64,000 nt of DNA from contig JAURVB010009670.1 of assembly GCA_033002965.1 (NCBI GenBank), positions 1 to 64,000 of the forward strand. Reading direction: 5' to 3'. The position numbers were made by a program, and so were the translations under genes. Source of the stretch: Piper betle (Eukaryota; Streptophyta; Magnoliopsida; Piperales; Piperaceae). The notes under the pieces were generated by a model. That model ran no database searches, was not told the DNA's origin, and was given only the letters and a program-made list of their open reading frames with translations. The first letter of the stretch is position 1, and every line of letters begins with the position of its first letter. Shown here one piece after another: positions 46,411-59,547 of this stretch.

Positions 46411-48125
46411 TATGATTAAATTACCCTGTTTAAGGATAAAAATTAAGAATGGATTTTTTGATCTGCCCCTTACTATGCTGTAGAAGTCTTGGTAACTTGT
46501 GTGCATGTACGAGAACTGCTTGTAATGTAGTGAAGCAACCTTTGAAACTTTAGAACAACTCATTTTTTAATAGCAGAGATTACATTGACAATGTGTTTAA
46601 TCATTACTTTAAGACATTTTTAGAGGCATCTAATTAATAAATAATGTTATTCTGTGATAAATTGGTCTTTCTTTTCCTACTTGGGGGCTATATTTTTGTT
46701 GCCAAAACTGACTTCTTTTTGGCAATGGGGTCATTATTTTATTTTTTGTTTCATTTTAGTTACAAACATCTCCTCTTGCTTTAGTAGGTATAATTACTCC
46801 CTAAAACAACTAAAAATTAAAGGTTATTCTATTTATTTGTTTCGTCTAATTGCTTAAAAATATTGCATGAAATTTCTATTTCTCAAGTTAAAATAATTGC
46901 AAAGAACATCAATAAATAAAATCAAAGAACATCAAGTTAAATCTCATAATCTAATACATTCAATTTTACTAGATTTTCAAGTTTTGGGTCAATATTGAAT
47001 GTGAAGAACAAAATAGAAAAGAAAAGAAAAAGAAGTGGAATATGGACTGCTGTATTGTTCTGTGGAACGCAACGTGGTGTATTTGGGAGAGTGCTGTACT
47101 TAGTTGAAAATCAAGTCTTTGTTTTGTATGAAAAAGTTGTTGGGTCTTTGTTTTGATCCTAACCCTTTGACCCGGAGGGTTTTTTATATATATACAAGGA
47201 CTATTAAGTTGCCCATTTATCACATTTAAACTCCAATTTAAAATTTTCCATTATTCAAATTCTATAATCGGATGGATGAAAAATATTTTTAAATTATATC
47301 TAATTATATTTGTAAAAAATAAATTATTAACCGACCACATCATCGTCTTGATCGAGGACCTCCTCCGAGCCAACGAAGGCGGAAGATTATCATTTTTAAT
47401 TATCTTAACTAATTTTTACCGTAATTAGATTTTATTTTCTTATTATGATAAAAAAAATTACCTTGACAAGATATGGCCACCCATCTTTTTTAATTTTTTT
47501 GAAGTTTTTAATATTGGGTATTGCCTTCCATGGAGACAGAATATGATAGAATTTTCATTTGGAGACTCAATTTGATAAATTTACAATTTTGAAGCCTTTA
47601 ATATGAAGAAGATAAAAAACCCTGAAAATAACTTCAAATATATTCTCATTCACAAGCCTGCCCATTTTCTTTCTTTGTTTGCATACATGTCTTCTTTTTG
47701 TCTTTCCTTTCCTGTTTTAACTTCTCCAACCAAATCTGACTTTCTTTTCTCTTCTTATTATATTTTTACTTTTAATTTTAACATTTTTCTTTATTAAATT
47801 CCTCTTATTCAGTAAATTTAAAACTCAAAAAATATGGGATTATAACCCATTTAGAAAATGGAATCCAACTATTTTTATAGGCTCTTGTGGGTCCCCTTAT
47901 TTATGATCCCTTAGGCACCTAGACTCTAGGTGAGCCACTTGGTCATGCACAATTAATTCGGCCTAATAGCATACATAGAAAATCATGCAAAAAATAATGC
48001 CAAGGAAAAAATCTTTATGATCATGTTTTTAATGACAAATTTAAAATTTTAGTGAGGAATTTGTACTTTTTAATTATTTGTTCATTCATTCATACGAAAG
48101 ATTGTATGGTAATTTATAAGAAAAT
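46411..48125. other. AT-rich intergenic DNA
   Basis: No gene or element recognised. A small GC-rich patch near 47340-47390 (GAGGACCTCCTCCGAGCC) is isolated and unexplained. Confidence 0.4.
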
Positions 48126-48560
48126 TGTAATATCCCAAATCCGATTTACTCTTAAATTGAAACGAAATATTACAGGTTATTTGATCAAGTCGTTCAATCT
48201 AAACCTGACCCGAATGAATCTACTTTTAGTATTTTATGATGGAAAATAAATATTATTATACATGCATAAGATACAAAGAACCCTAATTACATACTACGTA
48301 AATGGTATGATAAACAATTTACACGTAAAAATAATCATGATAAATCGATAAAAATTTTAAAATAAAATGAATAGAGTGCTCTCTTAAAGTGCAATAAGGG
48401 GCAAACCTGTCAAATAGAAATATATTTATATACCACCAAATAAGACAAAATTTCTATTTCCAGCACACCATAGTTTTCATAATAACAAAATCACAAAATA
48501 TGAATTAAGTCTTGACCCATCTATTCGTTTCATCTATCATTTCAATTATGACTGTCATAT

Positions 48561-49767
48561 TGTAATACCCTAAATTCGGTTCACACTCAAAATGAACCAG
48601 AATGTTACATGTCACCCAATTAAGTTGGCTAACCCGATCCTAACTTAAATGGATCTACTCTCGACGTCTTAAAATAGAAGATAATTTTTGTCCTACATGT
48701 ATGAAATGCAAACAAAATCCTAATATGATACTACATGAATACCATGTCACTCAAACCACACCAAAACCAATCAATTATAATAAAAATAATCAATAAATCC
48801 TAAAGTAAAACTAACAAGAGTGTCCCCTATCAAATTATAGATAATACAAATATTTAATAAAACATTCACACAATATTTCCATTTAACTGTATAATTCATT
48901 TTTGTGTTGAGTTTTGACTCAACTGCTAAATTACATTCATCTTACCTAACATAATTGGGTATTGACCCATCTGTTGATTATATTCAAATCAAAACATCCT
49001 TACTACGTATATCATTATGACATTATCCATAATCAAGATCACATCATGTGGGTAGTAATGGTTCTGTTCACTAACACAAATCATGTCATTGCAACGTTTT
49101 CATCATAACATTTTCACGATCATAAACATATAAACATGATAATTACAACAATTTATAGTCAGACAGGTGTGTGTGCACAAGATGTCATTATTCCTCCATC
49201 CAGACTGGCATATTAAACTCTTGATCATCACCTATATAAAATAAAAATATGTCAGTAACAAGTGTTATTAATCCAAAATATAACTATATTAAACTGGCAA
49301 TGAGAGCTAACTCTCATGTGAAGAAAAATATTTTTTATATCTTCTGCTGAACTCTCTGAAGGGCATCTATTGAGGAGCCACCAGGCTGCAGACCCGATAG
49401 CATCCTAAATGTTGATGCTTCTCTTGACATTTTCTCATTTTTCTGATCCCTTAGGACAACCAGTATATCTTAAGCCCTCTCTTGTCCTCCATATATTTCC
49501 TAGCCCTGAGCACAAAGGCCGAGTACTCTCAAGCAGTCACCTTTAGTACTCTTTGAACCACATGTCCGGATGTGCGCTGTACTAAACAGTACTTGTAAAC
49601 CTCCATTTTTCTCCTGCTGTAAGGAATTCAAAACATGGAGTTGTCATGATCCCTCGAGAATGAAACATCCCTCTTATTAATCCAGAGCCCATTGTGACTA
49701 GCACGCTCACCCACTCATACTACGTGCAAGTGGATTTCACCATCTATTGTCTCACTGAAAACTTGAT

Positions 49768-49813
<46 letters not shown>

Positions 49814-51479
49814 TTAGAAACAGATTTATATAATAGGCTTGAGGACAACTACTAGTGGATCTTGTTTTCGAAATTAGTCTTGAGGATCTTATCCTCGAGG
49901 GTTATTAATTTGGAACACTATTCTACTAAATGGCCCAAGTTAAGTGGGATCTAATAAAACACCACTTGACTTGTCCTGCAAATAATAAATCAAATCACAC
50001 ATAGTAGAGCAAAACACAAGGGACAAATCCTAAGCAGAGCAGGTACAAACTTTAACTGAGATCACGTGCCTAGGCAGCGAGTTCTTACTCCATACCTACA
50101 TAGTCAAACTAAATACTAATGCCATACTAGCTAGATAATGCATGAATGCGATGAGTAGATGCATATAATTACAAGTATTCGATAAATAAAAAGAATAGTC
50201 ACATCAAGATCTATGATGTCATATAATAACCAATGTCACTACATAATCTGATCACTTATGATGAACTACTGACTGCTTCATGAATTATCAATTCATGCTC
50301 AATTCTAGATTCATGCTCACATTCTACTTCATTTTTTTATTCATCATTATCATTTCATGAATAATCAAATAATGTGAACTAAATTCATATAGTAACACCC
50401 ATCCCCCGATAAGTGTTACATTAAGGTCTTCTAATTCATTTTTTAATCCTCAATTGATTCCCTAATTATCAGGAACACTTGCTAACACCAATTCATATTC
50501 AACACATGAATTCTCAATTCGCACCCTATTATACAATTCAATCATCCACACAATTACAGACAACTCAGAAATCCTATCAATAACTAATTCTGCGCAGACT
50601 AATTACAATATAATTGTTGCTACCGTCACACCACCATCTCCACAATCATGGAATGTCAATCTTCAACACTTAATTAACATGACCATCCATCTTGATAAAG
50701 AAAATTCATTGTTTCTACTTCTATCATTGCATTTTTGATCAATTATCATTATAACCCATTCATAATTTAATTTCAAATTACATGTAATTTCATCAATACT
50801 ATCCTTCAAAGCATTTTCATGCAAACAACTCATATTTAATCATCCCAACCAACTATCAATCAAGTTACATAGTTTTCAAAATTAATATCTCAACTTCATG
50901 CTTTCTCTAATTCGATGTGATAACATATCAATTAACATATCCAACTTCTTGTGGTGCTCCAATGGCGGTCGGCATGGGTCAGGAGGAGGGAAGATAGAGA
51001 AGTCGGGGATGGGTTGGAAGCTCTCGAGATGCCTTGGGCCATTTTCGTAATAAAAATTTGACTTGCTCCCTATTCGAGTCAATAATAATAAATAAATTCT
51101 AAAAAGTACAAAATAAAATATCATAAAATAAAATAATAGTGTCCTAACTAAAATGACATGTTGTAAGCCTACTAACCCACCCAAAAATAATAAATAACGC
51201 AACCTAATGCGATAAATAGCCTAAAATCTAATTCTACAGTCTACTATATAAAATATTAATAAAAATAAACTGGCATATTGTCGTATATTCTAATAACTCA
51301 TTTTCATATTGTGCTACTAACGTCATCATTACATAGTTGAGTCTATGTGACCCCTCATAGCTCATACACGCGGCCGGCCTTAGCTCAGTGCACGTGTTTT
51401 GAAGCTGACCCGAATCAAACCAATGGCTAAACCTATTGTCCACAAGTATAAAATCGTGACTTAGTTCACTGATTTTACA
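48561..51479 (-). mobile_element. Same-family LTR nested in the outer copy
   Basis: Starts TGTAATACCCTAAATTCGG and ends TTCACTGATTTTACA, 2919 bp, close to the 2956 bp of the 17672 copy and with the same internal order. The flanks CATAT and CACTT agree in only three of five bases, so the target duplication is decayed or the boundary is off by a little. Contains an (AT)n tract at about 49772-49811. Confidence 0.7.
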
Positions 51480-51540
51480 CACTTCATTTTTAATTACTAT
51501 ATCAATCTCAAATTATTGTCACTTCATCATTAAATATCAT

Positions 51541-51898
51541 ATGATAAACTAATACATCATAATTAAAACACAACAATCTAAACATATCGTTTCAGGTTTG
51601 TGTGTGTGTACATAGCAACCACTGCTCCTTTATCCAGGTTGGCATATCAGACTCTTGCTCCTTACCTATATATATGATAAACTAATACATCATAATTAAA
51701 ACACAATAATCTAAACATATCGTTTCAGGTTTGTGTGTGTGTACATAGCAACCACTGCTCCTTTGTCCAGGTTGGCATATCAGACTCTTGCTCATCATAA
51801 TTAAAACTCAATAATCTACGCATATCGTTTCAGGTTTGTGTGTGTGTACATAGCAGCCACTGCTCCTTTGTCCAGGTTGGCATATCAGACTCTTGCTC
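51541..51898. repeat. Tandem triplication inside the outer LTR copy
   Basis: Three units starting near 51541, 51674 and 51793. Each contains CATATCGTTTCAGGTTTGTG, a TG run, ACATAGCA.CCACTGCTCCTT and GGTTGGCATATCAGACTCTT. Unit lengths are about 133, 119 and 106 bases and the units are almost identical. The third is followed by an (AT)n tract. Confidence 0.9.
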
Positions 51899-54225
51899 TA
51901 CATATATATATATATATATATATATATAAGAAAACACAAATAACAAGTGTTATTGGCCAATAAATAACTATAAAAAACTGATAAATGAGAATTGACTCTC
52001 ATTTTGAAGAAAATCATATATGCATATCTTCCACTAAACTCTCAGTAAGGGCATCTATTGGGGAGCCATCAGGCTGCAGACACAATATCATTGTGAGCTA
52101 AATGGTCTGCTGATGCCTATCTCGGCAGTTCCTTATTTTTCTTTGATCCCTTGGGACTACTAGTATATCCAAAGCCCTTTCATTTCCTCCACATTTCTCG
52201 TGGCCCTGAGCACGAAGGCCGAGTACTCTCAGGCAGTCACCTTCAATACCATTTTAACCACATATCTGGATGTGTGTTTTACTAAACACTGCCCGTAAAC
52301 CTCTACGTTGCTCTCGGTGTGAGGAAACTCAAAATATGGAGTCGTCAGGATCCCTCAGGAATAGATCAACCCTTTCACTAATCCAGAGCCCGCTGTGACT
52401 GACACGTGCACCCGCTCATAGTAGGTAGAAGTCAGTTTCCATCTCTTGTCTCATTGAAAACTCAATAAAATTATATATATGCATAGTTATTATCATAGGC
52501 CCGAAGGCAACTTACGATGGATCTTGTTTTCGAAATAAAACTAGAGAGATCTCATCCTCAAGGGTTATTAATTAGAAAAACAAATTGATTAAATGACTCG
52601 AGTTAAGTGGGATCCAATAAAACACCTCTTAACCTGTCCTGTAAATAATAAATCAAACCACAATAGAGTAAAACGAAAAATAGGGAACGAATCTTAAACA
52701 GACTTGGTAGAAACTCCAAGTGAGACCGCACGCCTAGGCAGCAAGCTCTTACCATACTTACACATAACAACTAAATACTAACGCCCAATTGTACTATATG
52801 ATGCATAAATGCAATGAATGCATGTCACTTATTACATAATCATAACTATTATAAACACTAGAATCAATATCAAACAATCAACAAATGCATTAAATTAACA
52901 ATTAATAATTTAAAATCTTTATGTCGTTACTTTTAACTAGGTGTATATGTCACAATTTCGAAACTTGTCATCATGTCATGTCAATCCACATTCTGAATTA
53001 ACTTTCTAATCAATTGAACAATTAGTTATACAATTATAAAATTCATACCTACTCCACAATTTCAAATATCATCTATAGTCTATTTAATTTTAAAATCAGA
53101 TAATTCGAATTATCATTAATCTTTATCAATTCCTAATGACATAATGAATTTATTTAATCAATAGCTAATTATCACAAATCTACAAAAATTTACATATTAA
53201 CAAAAACATGAAAAATTCCTAGAAATTATGGATGATATGCATAATGATCAAATAAATTAAAAGTCTAAAAATTTGAGAATTGATAAGCATCTCACAGTGA
53301 TTCGATATGAAATCGGCGGCGACAATGGTAGTCGTGGATGCTGACGATTGCCGAGTGGAGGTCGTGGCTGGGAAATTGGCTAGGAAGGGAGCTAGGGTTA
53401 GGGTAGGATGATAGGAAGAGGAGATGGCGGTGACTCTACCGAAAATTGGTCGGTGGCTGTGGCGGATTGCTAATGGCGGCGGTTGGGCAAATAGGGAGGA
53501 AGGGCGAAGAGGGTAGGAGGGAGGGATGGGAAAGGAGGAGAAGGGCTTGGTTGGGGCCGGGAGGCCAAGGGCAGAGACAGAGACAGCGAGGAGCTGCGGT
53601 CGGCAGCAGCAAGGCCGGTAGCACTTCTCAAAATAGGGTAAGGGCCGAGGCGAACAGGGTTAGGGGAAGAGGAAGAACGGTAGAAGGAAGGGGACTCGGG
53701 CGGCGGTGGCACGGCTAACTGGCGGTGGGTGTTAGAATAGGGGGCAAGGGTCGTGTTTGATCATTTGGGGAGAAAATAGGGGAAACAGGTGTCGAGGTTT
53801 GGTGTGGGGGTAGTTTTGTAAATAAAATTTAACTCGCTCCTGACTTGAATCAATAATAATAAATAAATTCTAAAAATATAAAATATTAAAATAATAAAAT
53901 ATCATAAAATAAAATAATAAAATATAATAAAATAAAATAATCGAGTCCTAACTTAAATGACATGCTCTAAGCGTACTAACTCACCCAAAAATAATAAATA
54001 ACTTGTTTTAACGCTATAAATGACCTAAATCATATTCTATGGTCCACTAAAAAAAAACTGGGCGTATTCTAATATACTCTGATAAATCATCTTGTTGTTG
54101 CCTTATTGGCATTATCTTCATAAACTTGAGTACATATGCTTTTCATGGCTCATAACACATAGTCGGCATTGGTTTAGCATGCGTGTTCGGAAAGCTGACT
54201 CGACTAAAAATAGCGGTCAAACTGC

Positions 54226-55475
54226 TCTTCTTCAAAGAGTCTTTACCAAGTAACGGTGAGGAGGGAAAGAAAGAGTGTTAGGTGGTGCAGGTTCTTTTTG
54301 CATTCTCTTGATCTCCTAACTTTCATCACATATAACCCACAAAAAAGGTGCATCATAACATATCTATTATCAACCAAAACCAAGATTAGTAGGGTTGGTG
54401 AGTATGAACACATTCTCGATTCCTCTTGCCAATAGTACAATAAACAGTCCAAATCAATCTAGATTAATGGCACATATAATCATCTCCCTCTTATTATGAT
54501 CATAAGCTTCACCATCTTTATCTTTTTATCTCATAAGCTTCACCATCTTTCTTACAACTCAGCTTATAATGAACTTACCTTGGACTCCTTCTCCTCCATG
54601 TCTGCCCACATAGAAACATCTTTCCTTGCTTGGTGTCAAACTCTAATTAGACCAATGCTTCTCATCTTCTCCATGAAAAAAAAAACTCACCTCTCTTTTT
54701 TTATTTTAAAAACTTTTTAAATCAACTTTATTTTATAATTTTCCAAATCAAACTCCGTATTTACATCAAGTAACTATTAAATCAATTCTACATTATAGCA
54801 TCGCCGAAGTCGAGTCCAAATTCAAAACTTTTCAACTACCTTACAAACATTGCACTACACGTAATTATTTCATGACACTATCAAACATAGAAACGTCGTG
54901 ATCAATTAAACATGTTTCTTTTTGCTTCTCTTTTTTCTTTGGCAAGTAACACACGAAGATCTGCAACACGAGTCACTGAGTTAGATTGAATCCAAGTCAA
55001 GCCAACCTGTAATGTGTGGTACACGGATTGATTGGAAAGGAAGGAATTGACAATATAATGCATGTGGGTATGTTGAACATCACGTCTCAAAAACATTGTT
55101 CACCACATATGGGCTTGTGGACGGTGAGGTCGTCTGTGGTCGAAATTATTTGTCATTTTTTCGATCATTTATTATTATCGTATGTTTACCCTTTTTTATT
55201 TAACCTTTTGCCACTTTTGACCGTTTTGACGGATGCTAAATAGCTACCAAATATTAAATTTTGATTTGAGCTCATTATTTACTAACAGGTTTTTGGTTCA
55301 CACGACCAATTGCAGCAAATGCTTATCAAAAAGCCTTTGTAACTAATTTTGTAAGGGGTTTTGATTTATTATTAGGAATTTTGGGACTTTATTAGATAAC
55401 AAGCCATTTTGAATTTCGGGATTTATTTAAAATTTTTAATATCTTGGTCCATATTAATACAATAAATCTTTTTTT
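54226..55475. other. Intergenic DNA
   Basis: Nothing recognised apart from a short repeated phrase TCATAAGCTTCACCATCTTT near 54505 and 54530. Confidence 0.4.
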
Positions 55476-55737
55476 GCAACTCTGTGTGCCTCTGTATCAT
55501 TTCTCGGTGCAATTGCGAATCCGTACAATTCCCTCTTCATGTATGGTTGCCTGATGCAATGGAAGGTCTTACACTTATCTCTGCTCTTATACAAAACGAG
55601 AGATTAAAGCCATTTCATATGATGGGAGTTGCGGGAGTATTTCATATGATGGGAGTTGCTGGAGCACTGGGCGCTGCTCTACTATGTACTATTCATGGTG
55701 CTACCATCGAAAATACTTTATTCGAAGACGTAACTCT
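55476..55737 (+). pseudogene. Mosaic nuclear plastid DNA: ndhF-like joined to psbD-like
   Basis: About 55480-55590 reads [14 protein letters not shown], preceded after a small shift by a FLGAIA-like stretch; this is the conserved segment of a plastid NADH dehydrogenase chain subunit (ndhF type). From about 55608 the frame reads PFHMMGVAG then [20 protein letters not shown], the photosystem II D2 protein (psbD). The junction lies within about 20 bases. The psbD part has a direct duplication of about 29 bases (TTTCATATGATGGGAGTTGC at about 55613 and 55640). The two plastid genes are far apart in ordinary plastomes, so this is a joined-fragment insertion. Not functional. Confidence 0.78.
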
Positions 55738-58250
55738 TTTGCAATATAAAATTCATGCCAAGATCATAAATTAAATATATAATGTTTGCGTGAATTTGCA
55801 CTGTCCCATTCACGTGACTAAGTTTGGGGATATTTCTATTGGACCCTCGTGTTGCTTGAAAACAGCTTCTCCTATCATTTTGCAATGGACCTGGAGTAGC
55901 AAAGCAATACTCTGTTTTTAATCTCTCCGTCGTGCATGCTGATTCCGCTACCATGCTTGGTACTGTTCCACCGTAAAGTCAGATATCCCTCCTAGTTGAA
56001 GAGTGGAGGGTCGCTCCGATACTAGTAATGGCCTTGCATGCAGGAACACCACCCAGAAGAAGAAGTTTCTACTGCCAGGGCTTTGTGAAGTTGAATCCAA
56101 AAATGTACGGTTTTGCCATGATGCTGCCCTTGCCAGAGTCTTGCACATTGGAGCCTTGACGTGGTTGCAGCCAAGTGGTGAGAGGAGGAGCCTTTGTTTG
56201 CTGCTGTTGCCGTAGACACCGGAGTTTGTCACCGGCCCACCGAATACTTTACAGTATTGCGCCTGGCAGGAAGTTTGTTGCTGTTGCTGAAGATTTGTTG
56301 CCCAAGAGCGCCGTTGCTGAAGAGGGACTTGCAGACTAGAAGCAACCTTAGAGTACTGGTGACATCATTGCTGCTGCCGTAGTTGGAAGCGTTAAAGAAG
56401 AAGGGAAGAGGCAAAGCCTGCATGGGTCCATTTACTCCTCTCCGTTTTAGTGGGGTTTGTTTGTCCAGGTCCGTTGAGACCCGCTCTTCCCGACGTTTGG
56501 TTTACGTTTAAAGCGAAGTCCAAAACTTGGTATGTCCGAAATATTGTCCGAGATTGCATCAGAGTTAAACGAGGCCGGATCCGGCTGTTTCATGCAAGTT
56601 GAATCGATCTAACCCCGTTTTGGGTCAATCATATTTTTGGAAGAGAAAAATTCTCTGAAGAAAAACTCCTTTCCCTATTCCCTACATGGGCGCTGCTTTG
56701 GACACATCAGCCAATATATTGAAGATTTGCGAGGGGACATATTGGCATATCTAAATTCTAAGCTATAAAGGAAGGTAAAAAAGTCACAGTTTTATATAAA
56801 ATGTAAAATTATAGTAGAAATAGTAGATTTGTTGTTATCAAGTCATCGTGGACTGACTCAAGAATTTAAATTAAACTTTAAGAAACTACGTAAAAATTTT
56901 ATGTGTTTAATTATATCTTACATCACTCTTTTATATTTATTTTTATTTTACCAATAGGGTTTCTTTGTGTGGTACGGGTGCATCGGTCCCATCAAACCTT
57001 TAATCTCAATTCTACATCGAAGTGAAACGATGCATAGCCAATTCCGTGCCTAAGCATATATAATATAAAATTATAATTAAAAATAATAATAATAATATTT
57101 TTTACTTATATGAATAAAGAACACTAAATTTTTGCAATAAAAATAAACAACCACATGTAAGAAAGCGGTAAATCGGCAAAACGATAATGGTGGATGCTTC
57201 TGTCATAATCATTGTAAAATGAAAGCGATGTGGTTAAATTTATCATTTTTTTTAAATAATAAAAAAAATTATTTAACCATTTTATTTCAATTTAATTCGA
57301 AATGATCGATAAATTGATTGACCACTTCAGCCCTTGTTCACACATGTTTGCTTACTTTGATATTTTTTTGTGGAAAAGCTAATTTTATAATGTCAGAGAA
57401 GAGTTCATGAAATAAACTAGGCATAGATATTGTGACATTTGCGGTTTATATTAAAAATAGACCTTAATTTTGTATATATAAGCTCTAAATTTAATAAGAA
57501 ATAATTTTAAAACTAGTAATTTAGACTCGACATACCATAAAATAAAGTTAACTCGGATTTGACTCAAAGTGAGTCGAAGCTATTTATACCATTTTTTTCA
57601 ATTAGAGAAATTATATAATATATAAAATTAATATATATTGCTCTTTTCAAACCTATAATTTGATAAATATATTTATTTTATTATTTTAAAATATTTATTT
57701 TGCTAAATTAAAAGAAAAATAATACATTTAGCAACTCATATTATTTGACTCAAGGAATTAATCATAAAATCTGTCATTAAGAAATCATCTGCGAAATTTA
57801 ACTTAGGAAGCTGTGGAGTAGAGTCACGGAGGTTTTGGAGTTCTAAAGAGTTTTAAAACTATGTGATTTTGACAACTCTATCTATATTAACAATAGGCCT
57901 TGATTTTATAAATAAAATAAAATTCCAAATTTAAAGAGGAGATGATTTAATTTTTGTTTTGTTATATTTTAATTAGTTAGAATCTTCTAACACGACTTTT
58001 AATTCTCAGTAAGATAAGTAGAGATGTATGTAGGGGTACATTAGCTAGATATATCACCTCTTTTAGAAATAAGTGTAAGTGACACTTGTTACAAGTTTGT
58101 TTACATTTTAGTCATATAAACTAATTAGTCAATTAATCTTGATTATGAAGAAACAGCTGTTTGAGGGATTAATTGACTAAACATATATATAATCTGCCAA
58201 TGGATCATATAAAAATAACCTGATAGACATAAAATATTGGGTATATATAT
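55738..58250. other. Intergenic DNA, partly GC-richer at 55930-56480
   Basis: The segment 55930-56480 has balanced composition, Leu/Ala-rich frames on both strands and CTG/TTGCTG runs, but I recognise no family. It may be a decayed gene fragment. The rest is AT-rich with no feature seen. Confidence 0.35.
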
Positions 58251-58735
58251 GTCACAATTCATAAGAAAATACTCGGTTCGAATAGTTCGAAACTCGCTCG
58301 ACTCGAAATTGAACGAGTTTTGAACATACATGATCGAGCTCGACTCGAATATCTTTTATGTATTCGAGCTCGAATACACTTAAACTGTTTAATTTTCCTG
58401 AGCTCGAATCCAGCTTGTTCCTAAGCTCGAAATTGGCTCGCTTAAAAGTCAAAAGTACCTCACTTAAAAAAAATATAATCAATGTAGATTGAACCCACAA
58501 CCTTGAGGTCATCAACTTGAATACTTACCATCTCAACTATCTCACTTCTTTGTTATTATATTATATATATATATAATATAATATAAAAATTATATTATTA
58601 TATTATTTTATCGAGTCGAGTTCGAGTTATAACCGAGTCGAGTCGAGTCAAACACGACCTTGCTCAAGCTCAGCTTGTAAGATTCGAGTTCGAGCTTGAA
58701 CATTTAAATGTCGAGTTTCGAGTTGAGTTAAGCCG
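58251..58735. repeat. Low-complexity CGAGCTCGA-rich tract
   Basis: Repeated ACTCGA, GAGCTCGA and CGAGTCGAGT motifs at both ends of the segment, separated by an AT-rich core with an (AT)n run near 58558-58575. No coding sense. It directly precedes the TRIM-like array. Confidence 0.5.
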
Positions 58736-59547
58736 ATTGTGGTTGTCTCATTCATAGGTTTCACTTGATGATTTAAGGGGAGTTTGTCAGGTTTGCCTAC
58801 GCCGATTGTGGTTGTCTCATTCATAGGTTTCACTTGCTGATTTAAGGAAAGTTTGTCAGATGGATGTCTGATGGAGGGGAGATTATCAAATAAAATGATT
58901 TCAGGATCACCCGATGTGTGAAAAGGAGGGGAGGGGATTGCTTGATGTGTGCAGGGGAGGGGCAGGTTTGCCTATGCCGATTGTGGTTGTCTCATTCATA
59001 GGTTTCACTTGATGATTTAAGGGAGTTTGTCAAATGGATGTTGTCTGATGAAGGGGAGATTATCAGACAAAATGATTTTGGGTGGATGTTGTCTAATGAA
59101 AGGTACGAAATGATTTCAGGTGGATGTTGTCCGATGAAGGGGAGATAATCAGATAAAATGATTTCGAGATCGCCCGATGTGTGAAGGGGGCAGGAGTTTG
59201 CCAAGTGGATGCTTGCCAGGTGGATGTTGTTAGACGAAATGATTTCGGGTTGCCCGATGATGAAATGATTTCGGGTGATTTCAGGATTGCCTGATGAAGA
59301 AATGATTTCGAGGATTGCCTGATGATGAAATGATTTCGGGATCGCCGATGACAAAATGATTTCGGGATCACCTGATTTGTGAAGGGGAGGGGAGTTTGTG
59401 GATGGGGAGAAGAGTTTGCCAGGTAGATACTATCTAATGAAGGGGAGATTATCAGATGAAATGATTTTGGAATCGCCCGATGTGTAAAAGGGGAGGGGGA
59501 GGGGAGTTTTGATTTTGGGATCGCCCGATGTGTGAAGGGGAGGGGAG
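58736..59547 (+). repeat. Expanded TRIM-like internal sequence
   Basis: Three copies of GATTGTGGTTGTCTCATTCA (about 58735, 58805 and 58979) with TTTCACTTGATGATTTAAGG match the interior of the TRIMs at 11272 and 13536. They are followed by many units of a GATGAAATGATTTCGGGATC / GCCCGATGTGTGAAGGGGAG motif, including the TRIM purine tract. No flanking LTR is present. Units have varying length, so it looks like repeated slippage or unequal exchange inside a TRIM-derived sequence. Confidence 0.7.

Larger units (their letters stand above)
48126..54225 (-). mobile_element. Large LTR-family copy (outer), interrupted by a same-family copy
   Basis: Starts TGTAATATCCCAAATCCG at 48126, continues to 48560, and resumes at 51480. 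It shares long blocks with the reverse complement of the 17672-20627 LTR, for example CTGAGCACGAAGGCCGAGTA and TTAAGTGGGATCCAATAAA. A GC-rich segment lies at about 53300-53750. The right end is lost near 54225: the expected ...TTTTACA terminus is absent. Without the inner copy it is about 3.2 kb. No coding domains. It is placed on the minus strand because it is inverted relative to the 17672 copy. Confidence 0.72.

Noticed and set aside
51541..51898. Regularly spaced repeats considered as a CRISPR-like array
   Set aside because: Nuclear plant DNA, units of over 100 bases that differ in length, no short repeat-spacer pattern.
53436..53718. Gly/Arg-rich and Pro/Ser-rich frames
   Set aside because: Same GC-rich portion of the large LTR family in inverted orientation; the frames are not shared with the 17672 copy.
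48126..54225. Considered as a MITE/MULE-like element because of TGTAA.ACCC inverted ends
   Set aside because: The related copy at 17672 has a 5-bp target duplication and TG...CA ends, which fits an LTR better than a DNA transposon with 9-bp duplications.
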